This document shows positions 12,482 to 25,242 of a stretch of DNA of 64,000 nucleotides, in pieces. The stretch is from Collybia mongolica (lineage: Eukaryota; Basidiomycota; Agaricomycetes; Agaricales; Clitocybaceae). Position 1 is the first letter of the stretch, and the number at the start of each line of letters is the position of its first letter. The position numbers were made by a program, and so were the translations under genes. The stretch lies in assembly GCA_013420905.1 (NCBI GenBank), contig JAAXNY010000006.1, positions 2,418,001-2,482,000 on the forward strand. Reading direction: 5' to 3'. The notes beneath the pieces were generated by a model, which was not told the DNA's origin, ran no database searches, and saw only the letters and a list, made by a program, of their open reading frames with translations.

Positions 12482-15400
12482 TCAGAGCGCAAGGGTAGTC
12501 TTAAGGTTTGCGACCAGGTTGTCCGCCTTCAATGGCTTTTGTATTAGGTTTTGAACTTCACTGGCAACAGTTTCCGATGTACTCCTTAGGGTCAAACGAC
12601 AAAGCTTAATCGTGTCGGTTTGTTAGCAGACCTATATAGAACTCGAGTTACAACTTACTTTGGCCTCTCGATTGGGTTCCAACCGAAGAAGACATCCGAC
12701 TTTTCCGTCCACAGACATGTGCAGTACTCCAGCAGCAACCAAATTATTTGGGTTCGGATCGATATCATCCAGAAGATTGAGACGATGACCCGAAACCACC
12801 TGGCGATGTTTGGCTAGGTCGAGTTGTCCGACGCCGTTCAATTCAATTGGAAATACAGATTGAGATTCGCGAGGAGGGCCCCCAATTAGCTTCCACCTCT
12901 CAAAAAAGTCGGATTGCCTGAGTTTGACGTGCTCAAAAAATTTGGTGATCACCACAGGCAAACGAATAGCGATCGTTTGATGGGAACCCGCTAGATAAGA
13001 AACGCTTAGAATGGGGGGAGCTGAGAATGTTTTCTTGCATTCTATATGTAGCAATTGTTGGACTTGCGTTCGGGGACTGATGGTGCTGGGAGGCATTTTT
13101 GCGAAGGTGACGGAGAGAGCAACTGAATCGGCGACATGTATTGTAGTCGTGAAAGATGTAAGAGGCGCTGATATTTTGTTTCCAATATATATAGCGAGTT
13201 GCCCGATGTGCCCTTCGTATCGAGATTTGACTCCAATCTGAATCTGGTCATCCTCATATAGCACACCTTCCGTGGTATATGTAAGTTTATCGAACCAGCG
13301 GTCTACCTGAGGTCCAATGGAAAGGCGAGGTGCACCATCGGATGCCATGAATGATTCCGGTATGGTCCCAGTAGCATCTGTTGCGGAAGGCGATATCTCT
13401 AATCCGGCCAGGGATCCCATGATATCTTGATCCTCACCGTCTGTGGCAGCAGTGTCGGTTTTCCGTTTTACTACTTCTTGATCTAAGTTGGCCTCCTTCC
13501 CCCCATGAACCCAAGTCCGCTTATCCTCTGTGTCACCGTGCTTCATATTGAGTCGTCCAAGGAGGGCACTAACTCTTGGTGGGAATGGAGGCATTTCCTC
13601 ACAGACGTTTTGTAGAAGTTCATCGTCGTCTGGCCTCGAAGCAAGGGCGTAAAACTCGCAAGCACGTTGCTGGAGTTCAGCGTCCAGAACGTGACGATAT
13701 CGTTCGAAAATATTGAGTAGTTGTGGTTTAATCTCCGGAAATACATTGACCCATTTAATGTAAGTTGACAGTAAAAGAGATCGAGTTGACGCTACACAGA
13801 ATTGTGACTTTGAATGCAGAACTTGGAACTGTTCGATTGGGCTATAGCCTGGATCATTTGCAATCAGATGCCCATATTCCCCAAGAATATAGCCTAGTCG
13901 ATTATCAGACAAATCGTAACAGAAGGTGGTAATTGGATTTACCTCCAACTTTAACTAAGCTTTCGTGCGTCGAAGGGGCTCTCAGGTGTTCAAAAACGAC
14001 TTTAGCAGCATATTCCTGCAGATCCTCTGTATTCGTTACGATCTGTACCACTCGGTACCAGACTTCATCGCCGACATGATCTCCGGCTGCACTGATGAGT
14101 TGCAAAATGGTGTCAACATACCATTTGTAAGAGTTGGCGTATTTTTCCGTCAAAATAGCAATCTTTAAGACCATTTCCTCTCGCAGAGCATAATCTGCCA
14201 CTCGAAGATACCTCAGAAGCTCACCCACGATAAGTTCTGAGTTGTCAACATCACACATACTGTAAAGAAGGTCGAGGGCACGCCGTCGGACAGATATGTC
14301 CTTATCTCTAAGGGATAAGATGATTGTGCTTTGATGTCGTTTGATAGGCTCGAGGGAGTCTGCTCGGGCAGCAAGATGGGCCATTGTGTCAAGCCCCAAA
14401 TACCTGACATTTGTTTCTTTTGAAGAGATGAAGCGTGCAAGGAGGACCGCTGCGGTCCCAACTAGGGGGGAACTACTGTCCAAGTGAATTGCAAGCCCAA
14501 TTGCTTCAAATAATACAGCGTGTTGAGCATTATTGTGCTGGACGTTTCGCGTTGGCTCAGCGCTGTTGTTCATTGTGGTTTGTAACACTTGATGAAGGAC
14601 GGATCGAATCGTCGGGTCTTCTGCTCAAATGATAAGAGTGAGTACGACACAAGTACCACAGTCGCTCACCGGACGGCGGGTAATATTGGAGTAATCGGAG
14701 AAGCTTCACTTGAAGCCAAGGCGAAGGGACTTTATAGTACGCATACGTGGCTGCATATTCATGTTCAATAACAAGCTGAAACACATAATCTAAATATTAG
14801 TCATGTTGGAAGTAGACTGCACATACACGATTTAAGCGGTCAACAGCCTTTGTGTAACACACTGCATATGCGTCAAGGTGATCTTGGGCCAAAGCCATAA
14901 CTAAGCTTGTCACACATATTACAACACCCTGGAATCGACAGTTTCAAATTTATAACACGATTCTTTTTGAGAACTTACCAAGTCTGGATCGTCCATTATA
15001 GACACAATCCGCAAGGCCCATTCCGCAGCTGGTATGACGTTCGGATGTTTGCGGTATAATCGCAGTAACGTAAGAGCAGCTTTCTTCTTTACAAAAGTTT
15101 GAGACGTTCTGTCCAAAATGTCAAAATTCAGAACAATGCAAGGGCAAACACTGCGCACGGAGATATGAGGAGTCGATGGACGTCTTCAACCAACGCTTCA
15201 GCCATTTCACTTCCACCAACATTTGCGATTGCATGCAAGGCGAGGCAATTATCGATCTCGTTATTTCCATCTAGATCCTTACGAATAGAATTGACAACAA
15301 GGCGAAGAAAGTCAGAATTTTCATGCATCAACAATGTCACCGCGAGGTAGCCCTGAAAGGTTATTTATAATGATATAAATAGCTAAGGGAGAACGACAAC

Positions 15401-15816
15401 GCACGATTTGTTTTTCACTGTATTTCGAACTTGATATAAGGTTCACAGCTTCCATGTGGCCAACATCTACCTTGTAGCCCAAGATATATGTGAAGATGAT
15501 CTTTGCTACATATCTTTGGGAAATTATTACTGCAGGAATGTATGGATGATATTTTCCTTACTTCTTTTTCTGATATCCATCGAGGTTTCCGTCTTTTGGA
15601 GTCAGTTATTGAATGATAATGTCTTCTGGTTTCGCAGAGCTCACCTTTGAATTTCTTCCGTATATTGGCCATCTCTTTGTTGATTCTCTTCTCTTCTAGA
15701 TCACGGACTCGTGCACCACGTATGTCCGCAATGAACTTTCTATGAGGTAAGTCACGCAGTTAGGATAGGAAGCGGCGAAGACTGACCTGGGTGAGCCCAC
15801 GCATGCTAGTCGCCAT
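12482..15816 (-). CDS. APL3: AP-2 adaptor complex, large subunit alpha (alpha-adaptin)
   Basis: Large subunit of the AP-2 clathrin adaptor, which binds PIP2 and cargo at the plasma membrane. ATG at 15816 opens MATSMRGLTQ, spliced to a basic segment and NKEMANIRKKFKG, the usual alpha-adaptin start. HEAT/armadillo-type exons follow (GHMEAVNLI, MTLLMHENSDFLRLVVNSIR, ALTLLRLYRKHPNVIPAAEW, GLAIHLDSSSPLV, RYLGLDTMAHLAAR, DKDISVRRRALDLLYSMCDV). A large exon at 12,632-13,948 carries the trunk end, an acidic hinge and the appendage domain. A 3' exon ends in LKADNLVANLKTTLAL with stop at 12482; its intron shows a GCTAAC branch site and a TTAAG acceptor. Length and domain order are normal. It converges with the RasGAP gene (stop at 12331), leaving 150 bp between stop codons. 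Confidence 0.96.
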
Positions 15817-16202
15817 CGTGAAGGATGCAGTGGTGGGGTAAGTTTTCGTCAAGATTTTCTTTTATCCAAGACCACGACAATAATATCAGTGGTAGGAGTG
15901 CAAGTGGTAGAACTGTAAATAGCGATTGAATAAAATGCAAGGCTGAAATCGTAACTGTTCTTGAATTGATTTCGTTTTTGTTCAGGTTGCTGACATAAAC
16001 TTCGATCACAAACAGTAATAGTTACCGGTCCGAGCAGACCGAAACATGAGATTCAGTTATAAGACTATTATGTTTATCAAAATACTGTGTTCTCTAAGGG
16101 TATCTCGCACAGACGACTGTCAAGGAACGATAACTGTATTAGTTGAGTGGTGACTGTAGTGTAACAGTGGCAGCTGAGCTACATTCTACTCCATGTATAT
16201 AT
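15817..16202. other. Intergenic: AP-2 alpha promoter and helicase 3' end
   Basis: About 390 bp between two minus-strand genes. A 67-codon open frame (15,806-16,009, minus) overlaps the AP-2 alpha start in another frame and has no recognisable motif. It should hold the AP-2 alpha promoter and the helicase terminator. Confidence 0.5.
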
Positions 16203-19200
16203 CTAAAATCTCCGGGATAACTTGCTGGGGGTACCAGGCCTAGAATTGTAAGCTGATCCTCCATAGTTAGGTGTTGAGTAGCCAGGCAGGGAGCCTGGTA
16301 AACGCATTGACTGGAAAGAAGGCGAACCCATAGGGGTGGCAGGTCGGGAATTATTGCGGGACTGTGTAGCCGCTCTCTCCTCGCTATAGCGATTCAAAAT
16401 ACGTACCACATCGCGGGTCATAAGATCTAATTCTTTGACCTCTTCTCGCGACATCGAATAGTCATTCCTATCGTAATCTTCATCTCCGGATTCTGATTCC
16501 TCTTCACGAGGAAGAATTGGAAGTGCATTCCCCCTTCGGTGGCGCCTACCCATTACTATACCCTCAAATACCCTCAACATAGAACCCTCCATCAATGTTT
16601 TCAGGCGTTGTATGTCATCTAGAGCATCCAAATTGCCAACGATGGGGAGCCAGTTATCACATTCAAGACCTCGTTCAGTAACTTCAAGTTTGTATGCCCC
16701 GAATAGCATATAAGTCATCGGATCCAGTCGAGTCGTCGTCATTAAGAAGGTTTGAGCTCCCCCGGAGCCCACAGAGACATTCTGCCTCTTTTCCGTGAAT
16801 GCGAACAACTGTTTCTCCCCAGAAGAAACACCGTCTTGGTCTGGGAGTTCCCTTTTACGGTGATTTACACTGGATGGATGAATGAATGTGACCTAACGAG
16901 GGAGAAATATTAATATCGTTTAAAAGCGGCATGAAATTAACTTGTAATAAACCTTATCCTGTGAGGTGCGATAAGTTTTTTCACCGGTACGTATAGCAAA
17001 TTTGGGCTGTGAGGCAATTGATATCAGGGCAGAGAGGAGTGGAAGTGATTCGCCATTTGCATTCAACTCCGATGGAACAGTAAGTGCTTTGTTAGACCCA
17101 TCAACAACACCGCCGGCTGACACGTCAATAACACCTGCGTGGTAGAGGCCTTGCAAGAGGTGTCCTTTGATTTTTTGAATCATGAGTAGCGTGGGTTTTG
17201 CGAGGAAGTTATCCGAGCAGAATCTGTTTGCAGAGACATACTCTCCTCTTGACTGCATAGCCCACCATGCGTTATACGCTTGTAGAGTTGCCAGTGCATC
17301 CGATCTAAATTCTGGTGGGGTCCACGAATTCTTCTTGGCAGCCGCTTCGGCTTTTAGATGCATGGGCGACACAAAGGGATCTCGGTTTGTTAGAATCGCA
17401 GCGAGGGTTAACGCCTGATCCAAGCAGCGGAAAAAGCTGCCGTAGAGTACAAGGCGACCCATCTGTGCCTCCACAGGAAGTTGCAACAGAACACGACCCA
17501 GAGATGTTAGGTTTTTGTCAGAATCTAGAGCACCGACCATCTGAAGGTCTTTCATGGCGGCCGCCACTCGTTCAGGATGGGGGGCTTCGATGGTTGCAGC
17601 TAAAACATCTTCGACAGCCATACCTGGGAAATTGAGGGCTTTAACATGCATAACAACATTGCTTAGGTCCACTCTCTTCATCTCCACGGTCTGGTAAGGA
17701 TGCAACGCTGAAGCATGGGCGCGACCAAGGATGCCGAAGTATTCACCAGACCTGTGTCTCCCTGCACGGCCCGCTCGCTGATTTAGGTTGGAGGAGCCAA
17801 CCCAAGCAGAAACGAGCGATGACATATGTCGCTCAGGATCGTAGCGTTGCTCCTTGATCTTTGCCGTATCTACGACATAGACCACGTCTGGGATTGTGAT
17901 TGAGGTTTCAGCAATATTCGTAGCAAGAATGATGCGTCGCACTCCCGCGGGTGGCGGTTCAAAAATGACTTGCTGTTCTGCTAATGGGATGGTGGAATGT
18001 AGAAGATGGATTGAAAATTTCGAAGTGTTAGAAAAGTTTAGGCCTAGAGGCCCTAGTGGTTGTAGTAGATTACGTTGAACGGCGGTGATATCGTCCCAAC
18101 CAGGAAGAAAAACCAACACATGCCCATCATCAGAAGACTGGAGCACATGGGATATGGTTGCTGCAATCAACGGATAAGGCAGCTCTAGGTCTTCTTCACG
18201 AGTATCTGAATTCCGATTGGGGCGAACTCCAAGAGCAGCAGCAGCAGTGCTGCCTAGCTCTTTATTTAAGTACTTGGAAACGGATTCTTGTCCTAATATC
18301 CAACTGGTAGTTCCTGAAGCGAGCTTTGAGACGAAGTCCTCCATGAAATGTTTAGTGACTGGAAACGATCGTCCGGGGACTTCGATGACGTCAGCAGGAC
18401 GGTTGTGCTCATCTGAGAAGTATGTTTGGAACAGTGTCGGGTCGATGGTGGCGCTCATCAAAATGATCTTGAGAGGTTTGTGTCTCGCCTTCCTGTCAGC
18501 TAAGAGCCTTTTAAGAACTACAAGCAATAGATCAGTGTCAACGTCACGCTCGTGGACTTCATCCACGACAACATGGGTAACATCGTCGAGACTCCTCATT
18601 CCAGGTGGGTGACCGCCCGAAAGGGCCGATTGAAGCCTTTTCAGGAAAATCCCAGTTGTGCAGAAAGTAATTGAGCCATGTTCTTCTGGAAGTTTGGCCT
18701 CGAACCGGACTTGGTAACCCACAGATCTCCCCAGTAATTCACCCCGCTCCTTTGCAACCCTATCAGCAACGCTGATCGCGGCAAGACGGCGGGGCTGCGT
18801 GCAGACAACGTTGCAGCGCGCGCCTTCTCCTCGGTCAATGAACTCATCAAGAATGAGCTGTGGTATTTGTGTTGTTTTCCCTGAGCCTGTCGCTGCCATG
18901 CAGATCGTGACCTCGTTATCGCGTATGTGGGAAATAACATCTGCCGCGCGCGTATACACAGGAAGTGACATCCTCGTATTTCTCATTCGTTCCAGTTTAG
19001 GATCTGCGAGATATGCCTGCCGTCGATCAAGCAACTGTCGCGATTTTTCCGCGACAAACTCGGCATTATTTCGCCGGGTCGGGAAGCGTGGCGTAATTGG
19101 GGTAGCTGTATGTTCATCTGAAGGTGTTTTGGTCGTGACGCCCGCCGGTCGATTCCGATACAGATTGCTCTTTTTAATGTCAACACAGAGGTCTCGTATC

Positions 19201-20426
19201 TCGTCATCCAATCTATCGCTCATCTGAAAAAAAACTTTGGGAGCTAGACCAAGATCTGCGCCCGACTTGGCCGCTAGCACAAAGGCTTTCCAAAGCTCCT
19301 GGTCGCAACTCTCAAGATACTGAGTTACGTCGAGGTAACAAGTGATCTGTGCTGCTTTTTTCGTATTGCCGGACCCTAAGCCAATTCGGCGACCACCCAC
19401 TGTCATCATAGCCTCCCAGCCACTCCCAGGTTTCCGAAGTTCTTCAAATGTCACCTCGGGCTTCCCAAAATTATATCGACGGCAGTAATAATCCATGAAA
19501 TTCCGCGCGCGCTCATACCCAACAACGGTACCATCTGAAAGGGTGACGTCAGTCTGATCTGCTGTCTTTGGATGGAGTTTTTTCGCATTTTCAAGCTGTA
19601 AACTCGCCATGAGTATTGCTCATAATGGTCTAACAAAGGAGAGACATGTACCAGTCCAAGCTCGTGCAGTTGATAAACAGCGGATAAAGCTGCCAGCCTT
19701 TCAGCTTGTTTTTTTTCGACATGGTCACCCACCCCAATAACAGGAGTCTCAAGGTTGACTGTGACGGTCGCTCTTTTCCAGGCCAAATTAGGATATATTA
19801 GGTGACGGGAGCATTTTAGTAATGAACACTTGCCTCCACATCAACAAACTGCGAGATTCTTGGATGATGAAGCCATCAGAAAACTTGTATGCTGGTGGTT
19901 TTCCTATAGCAAGCATCGCAAAATTGCCGAGAGAAGACTTGGGAGTTGATTCGTGTATAGGCTTGAGGGGAAGAGGTGTCTTTTTATATTCCCGTAAAAT
20001 ATATGCTTCATCATGGAGGGGGCCTTCCAACGCTTTGCGCGACGTGCCCTTTCCTCCACGACCCCTTCCGGATAGTCGAGACGGGCCGGCAGCATGAGAT
20101 AAACGTTGGCCAAAGGCTCTGTTAGAGCGCGAGGGTTGGCTATGAGATAATTGAGGCATTCTTGCACTTGGAGGAGGGATGATAGTGGGGCCGTCGTCTA
20201 CGTTCGTGGTTTGCCTTGAGAAGGAAAAAGAGGATGAAGCTTGTGGGTTGTCTACGCGTGGGACTTTGGAGGATGATGGTTGGGGCTGCTGCTGGATACT
20301 CGCACTTGCCTGCTGAGCTAGTGACCGCTTGTGGGGATTGTGCAGAGAATTTGAGACGACGCTCTGTGTGGGGTCAAATTGCATGAGGAGGCGACGCCTT
20401 TGCCGTAGAAAGAGAGCAAATCTCAT
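16203..20426 (-). CDS. DExH-box RNA helicase with double-stranded-RNA-binding domains (DHX9/DHX36-like)
   Basis: ATP-dependent RNA helicase of the DEAH/RHA group. The N-terminal exon (19,788-20,426) is S/Q/R-rich with an RG-rich patch (SGRGRGGKGTSRK). The start is ATG 20426 or the in-frame ATG 20384 (MQFDPTQ). A dsRBD-like segment (VEKKQAERLAALSAVYQLHE, near 19,660-19,720) and a second one (DVTLSDGTVVGYERARNFM to GLGSGNTKKAAQITCYLDV) precede the helicase core. The core has Walker A MAATGSGKTTQIPQ, the DEVH box (VVVDEVHERD), SAT, TNIAETSITIPD and NQRAGRAGRHRSG, followed by HA2 and an OB-fold, with the C-terminal exon at 16,203-16,808. That last part is acidic, then S/P-rich. The large exon alone encodes 896 residues. 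Exon joins around 19,790 are not resolved. It resembles DHX9/DHX36/DHX57 types; subfamily assignment is inference. Confidence 0.92.
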
Positions 20427-20767
20427 AAGGGAAGGACACCGCAACAAACTGTAAAAAGAAAAACGCCAGGTTTGAATCGCACAGAAAGACTGAACTTGAA
20501 ATGGCCTCCTACAATAAAACCGATCCTCCGTGAATCCTTGCAGAGTGGTGATAGTTGGTGATTGCAATATTGATGAAGGACACAACAAAAGCCAAAACAG
20601 ACTGAATTTGATGTTCACCACCACACCGATCGTTCACTGGAACCAATTACAAAATCTTTGAAAAATTCCGGACATAGCCGGTAACAAAGATACGGTATGA
20701 ATGAATTGAGCCTTGACAATTATATATATAAGAGACATCATCCATTAGTCTGCTACCTGCTTTGCGA

Positions 20768-21644
20768 CTAGTGATTGTCCAGCCATTTCTTGGCAGCTCT
20801 AGAAATACTCTCTAGGTACCTGAGGCGTACCGTCTTCGCTTTGACCTCTTCCCATTGTTGTTTACCCACAAGCAAACCCAATTCATCGACAGTGTTTTTA
20901 ATCAAGACTAGATATCCCAACTCTATCAATCGTGATTCACGGGATCGAGGTCATAACAAACTTTGGTTGTCCTCTATCAAGACTTTGATCTCGCTCGGGT
21001 CTTCAGCATCCTCGATTGTCTCTCGAGCATCAATGACTTCTGCCATAAGTTCCATGTCTTCGAGTTGATCTGTCTCGGACACTGGAATGTGGTGCTGTCT
21101 CAACAAATATTCCGCACGGGGAAGAGGGTTTAAAAGACTTTGATAGGCTTCGTTGATCCGAGCAGAGAGCCCCTGTGCGACGTCTTGCCGGTTCTGCAGT
21201 TAAAATGTGAACGCCATCCATGGAATAGATAAGGATTTCACGCACCGAACCCTTCGAAGCCCATGAGTCTGGGTGGCAAATTGCCTGAGCCTCTCGGAAT
21301 CTTTGTTTGAGGGCAGAAATGTCGACAATAAAGGGGTTGGGTTCGTAAGGCAAGGCAAATATGTCATGGTATTTTACATCTGACGGCAAAGTCGAAATGT
21401 GCCAACAATTCGTGCAAGCGGGAAGAGGTGATGGAAGAGGACGTGAGCATGAAGGACAAGATCGCTTGGAACAGGACTGGTGAAGACGGGCAGAAGAGTG
21501 AAAGGGCCGAAAAGGATCCGAGGTTGACAATAGACAGGGGAGAGACCTGCTGTGAGGTAAGTATGTTGAAAGTAATGGGATATGGGATCGTTTCAACGAG
21601 AGAAAACGCGTGAGCGAGCTTGTAAATGAACGAAAGGTGGACAT
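20768..21644 (-). CDS. JAC1: HSCB/Jac1, mitochondrial J-domain co-chaperone for Fe-S cluster assembly
   Basis: Hsp20-type J-protein that delivers the ISU scaffold to the mitochondrial Hsp70. ATG 21644 starts an S/R/L-rich segment of about 60 residues with the look of a mitochondrial presequence. Next comes a four-cysteine motif (CPSCSRPLPSPLPACTNCW). The J domain follows, with HPD in AICHPDSWASKGS. A GTGCGT...CAG intron then leads to DVAQGLSARINEAYQSLLN and PLPRAEYLLRQH, and the C-terminal three-helix domain (ETDQLEDMELMAEVIDARET). A second intron near 20,890-20,950 brings in the last exon, which ends in ISRAAKKWLDNH with stop at 20768. The N-terminal zinc-binding-like cysteines are like human HSCB and are absent from yeast Jac1. 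It is head-to-head with the DysF gene. Confidence 0.94.
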
Positions 21645-21738
21645 TGGGAATTTACATAAACAAAGTCAGTAATGTTGATAATTATAAGCACCACACGTGA
21701 GCGTCATATGAGTCGAGGCTAGCCCCAAGTCCTTCGGT
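21645..21738. promoter_or_regulatory. Putative bidirectional promoter between HSCB and the DysF gene
   Basis: Only 94 bp separate the HSCB start codon (minus) from the DysF-protein start codon (plus), so both promoters must overlap here or extend into the genes. No clear TATA box was picked out. Confidence 0.6.
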
Positions 21739-23104
21739 ATGTCCCAAAACCCACCACCCCCTGCATTTTTACAGAAAGATGATTACAGCGCAGCAGACGC
21801 TGCTCGCAAGCGTCTGAGCTCAAAGTCTCGCTTCCCGCGTTATTTATCTCTTCCCAATCTCAGGTCATCAAAGCAAACACCTCAAACGTCTCCATCTCAA
21901 GATTCTGATACGACACAGCAGGTGGAATTGAGAGAATCTCATCTCATTCATCTTGACGCTTCGCGGCTCAACGAAGGGGGAGAGTACCAAGACAAGTACG
22001 AATGGGCCATAGTGTACGAGAACCAGAGAGGGTAAATGTATCCGTTCCTTACTAGAATTTTAGTGTGCTGATATATTGACTGTAGCATGACGATGTTTTC
22101 CATCCCGTATTACTCCCGTCTGTCTCTTCTTCCCTCAGATCCGTCACCGTTCACTACCCCCAATACATCTCCTAAACGGTCAGAACAACCTCCTATTTCC
22201 CTCGCTAACTATCCACTCCCAGACGGAGATTGGCGTTGGGTGTCCAAATGCTGGATGATCGACATGCGGTCTGATTCCGGGGAAATTCAACACGATGGGT
22301 TCGAATATAACTGGGTTTTCCGTTCGCACAAGTGGCGCTCCGAGGTCGGACCGCTGAGCTATGGTGGTTGGGTCCGTAGAAGGCGATGGGTGCGCTTAAT
22401 GATGAGGTCTGCAAGGCAGATGCCCAAACGGGAGGGAGAAGGTCATGGTCAAACAACTCCCACGCCAACCATTGGGGGCAGTTTCAACGATCTCCCAACA
22501 GGATACCGGGATTCTGGTAGCCCATCACTCGCCCGCTCTCTTCCACCAGATATGAATTCAGTAGGAGACACCTGCGATCTTCAAGGTATTTGGTCAACCA
22601 ATGACGTGGAACTTAATTGGACAAAATACCGATTTCTCATGAAACACATTGGACGTGACGGTCGGAAACTTGAGATATGGAAGGCATGGCTTGGAAAATA
22701 TCATCCCTCGACTGACGACACCCAGGACTCCAAGTCTGTGGATAGGAAAGGCGGCGCAAGACAAAAACAATGGACTGAAGATGATACACCCATGCCATCC
22801 CAATATGAGGCCGAGAACAGGCTGTCGGACGATTTTCTGGCACAAATCTGCATTCCACCCAAGGAATATATCGCACCCATGCTGCGTATACATGTATGAA
22901 ACCGTAAAGTCGTCATCTGATACTCATTGCTGATATAATTTGAAGGGAAATTCTGTCCTGCGCTTGTTTATATTCCCAGATTCGCGGGCAGAATTTCTCA
23001 AGATCCTGGGACTGGCCGGATTGCTATCTGATCTTAACATAGGATTGGGGACCGGGGCAAGTGAGGTTGAATTCTGGAGCTACGGAAGGGGATTAGGAGC
23101 ATGA
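21739..23104 (+). CDS. Dysferlin-domain (DysF/TECPR-type) protein, Pex24/Mug65-like
   Basis: The start ATG 21739 gives a P/S/R-rich N-terminus. The first exon ends in the DysF-N motif KYEWAIVYENQRG. A short intron (about 22,035-22,085) joins it to MTMFSIPYYSRLSLLPSDP. The second half of the fold is DGDWRWVSKCWMIDM, GFEYNWVFRSHKWRSEVGP and GGWVRRRRWVRLMM, the usual W-rich DysF-C signature. Later exons contain an amphipathic LKIWKAWLGKYH-like segment. The intron starting at the GTATGA donor (22,891) leads to a last exon reading FIFPDSRAEFLKILGLAGLL and ending at 23104. Fungal proteins of this type are peroxins (Pex24/28/29) or meiosis/sporulation proteins (yeast Spo73, fission yeast Mug65); which one cannot be told here. 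No clear transmembrane helix is seen. Confidence 0.8.
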
Positions 23105-23185
23105 AACTGTATATACCATGTGATAAACAATGGAAAATATATTATTATTTAAAATAAGAAACGGGCGACCGGAAAAATCGGTCGG

Positions 23186-25165
23186 ATGGACGACGCGACG
23201 CACCCAGCACAAATTGCCCTCAGAACCTATGCACTCTCCCTTTCTCTCTCCTTAGGTCCCTCTCTCGTTCCCATTGTAGCCTCGCTCTTTACAAGTACCA
23301 CAAAACCATCCTTTATTCCTCTCAAACGCGCCCTTAAGAGAGAGCTTGCCTGGGACGGCTTTGCTTTCGCCATCACCCTCTCCGTTGCTGGAGGGGCAGC
23401 GATACGACAGCTATGGTCTACCCTCGACCAGGAACATCAAGATACAGGAATTTTATCTCAACCTCGTCTCCAGCAGTTCCGATCCGCACGCCGACGACTA
23501 CAAGCTTTCATCACCCAACTCAATATATCATTGGCTCAGAAAACATTTCTATCCAATATCCTCTCATCCTCCGTTGGGATAATTCTACTACAAGCCGGTC
23601 GCCAACGTGCTCTGAATCTGCGAAATCGCGGTTCCTTATCAGCTCAAGCTTCTCGGGCGAACCGGACGTCTCCGACCTTAGATTTAAGCTTGCTACTCCT
23701 TGTACGAGCAGTAGACTCCCTTCTGCAAGCCCTCATACGGACAGTAACTGAAACTGCGCCGAAACAGGACGATGGAATTCGTATGGGATCGACTTCGGCA
23801 GTGAGCGATAAATTGTTCAAGGAAAAGCTAAGGAAAATTCTGGATCGAAAGAATAAAAGCTTGGCTTCGCGGATCGATGCATTTGTTTTTTGGGCGTGTA
23901 GTGCTCGGTACGTCTGATCTAATCAACAGCCCATTTCACTCAGTTTACCGTTGCTTTTCTAGTATCATGTGGTGTTTTTTTTACAATCCCAGAAGGTATA
24001 ATTCCATCCATCTTCCATAATTGATTAATCACAAAAGTACATCCTGCTTCCAGACTTCCTCGGTCGTACGTTAAATGGATAGCTACTCTGGCCAACCTTG
24101 ATGGCCGGATTATACAAGTTTTAAACCTGATCAAAGAAGGCCAATGGTCCTATACCAAGGGATCTCCTCTCCATTCTGAAGTGTTATCTAATTTTGCGAA
24201 GGAACTCGGCTACAATGCTTCATGGGGAGATCCATCATCGCTTCCGGCATATGGCGGAGCGACTGCAAATGCGGCTTGGAAAGTCCTTGGAGTGAACAAC
24301 CGATCTGGTGTTGGAGGTTTACCCTGTGAACTGGTACATGGAACCGTGGGCTCAACACTTGGGCTTCAAGGAAGTTGCACGGCTAACTCATCCTTACGAG
24401 CCGCTAAAGCGTTCCTGGAAGCGATCGCCATATACCTCCCAGTGAGTTGCTGTGACCAAATAAATATAGCGTAATCTTACAATCTGGATAGGCTCACTTC
24501 TTACCTGTCTTTTTGACTCGCCCACAAACCCTTCTTCGACCACATCATATACTCTCCATTCTGTTTGGAGTCCTCAGAAGTGCGACCTTTCTAACGACTT
24601 TCGTAACGTCTTACTGGTATACAGTATGCTTGACACGGTCCCTCGTATTTGCGCGCATATTACCTTTTATATCCCATGACTTTTGGGACGGTCCGTTCGG
24701 ATGTATTATGGCCGGCTGTATGACCTGTGGAAGTAGTATATGGATAGAAAACGGCCGTCGTCGTGGAGAGATGGCACTGTACGTTCTACCCCGAGCAATC
24801 CGTGCTTGCCTGCCTGATGTATGGGTCCAAAACGGCAACCGTTGTGCACGAATAATTGAACGGTAAGTCCTCTATCGTACGCTCGCTGAGCCGAATCTCA
24901 AATTTTGCGCAGACTCGTCTTCGTCTTATCGTTTTCGACACTTATCACCGCTGCAATGCACCGCCCAGAGACTCTTCGTGGTCTTTCACGTTGGACGCTT
25001 GCGTTCATCACCAAGGGTCCAAATGCTGGGTTCTGGAAACGGAAACGTCAGAGCCCCAGCCTGCCCTCATCACCAGATATCTCACCTACACCAACAATTC
25101 CTAACGGTTCTAACGATCCCTGGATCTCTTCAATACCCTTAAAGATACCCATTAACTTAAAATAA
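23186..25165 (+). CDS. TMEM135-like multispanning membrane protein
   Basis: The start ATG 23186 lies 81 bp after the stop of the DysF gene on the same strand. The N-terminus LRTYALSLSLSLGPSLVPIV, then KRALKRELAWDGFAFAITLS and VAGGAAIRQLW, gives two hydrophobic segments like the N-terminal part of TMEM135-family proteins. Middle exons (about 24,050-24,470, 24,490-24,865) include FWDGPFGCIMAGCMTCGSSI, WIENGRRRGEMALYVLPRAI and RACLPDVWV, which match the family's conserved C-terminal block. A last exon has another hydrophobic segment (LVFVLSFSTLITAAMH) and a P/S/N-rich tail ending at 25165. Animal TMEM135 acts in mitochondrial and peroxisomal lipid homeostasis; transfer of that role here is inference. 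Several short introns are required and their edges were only approximated. Confidence 0.75.
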
Positions 25166-25242
25166 AAACAATTGACTTTACTTATTGAAAATCCATTTAT
25201 TGAACGCCGCTCTGTAATAGCACAAAATTTATCTTAATCTGA

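Noticed and set aside
15806..16009. 67-codon minus-strand ORF before AP-2 alpha
   Set aside because: Out of frame with and overlapping the AP-2 alpha start; no motif.
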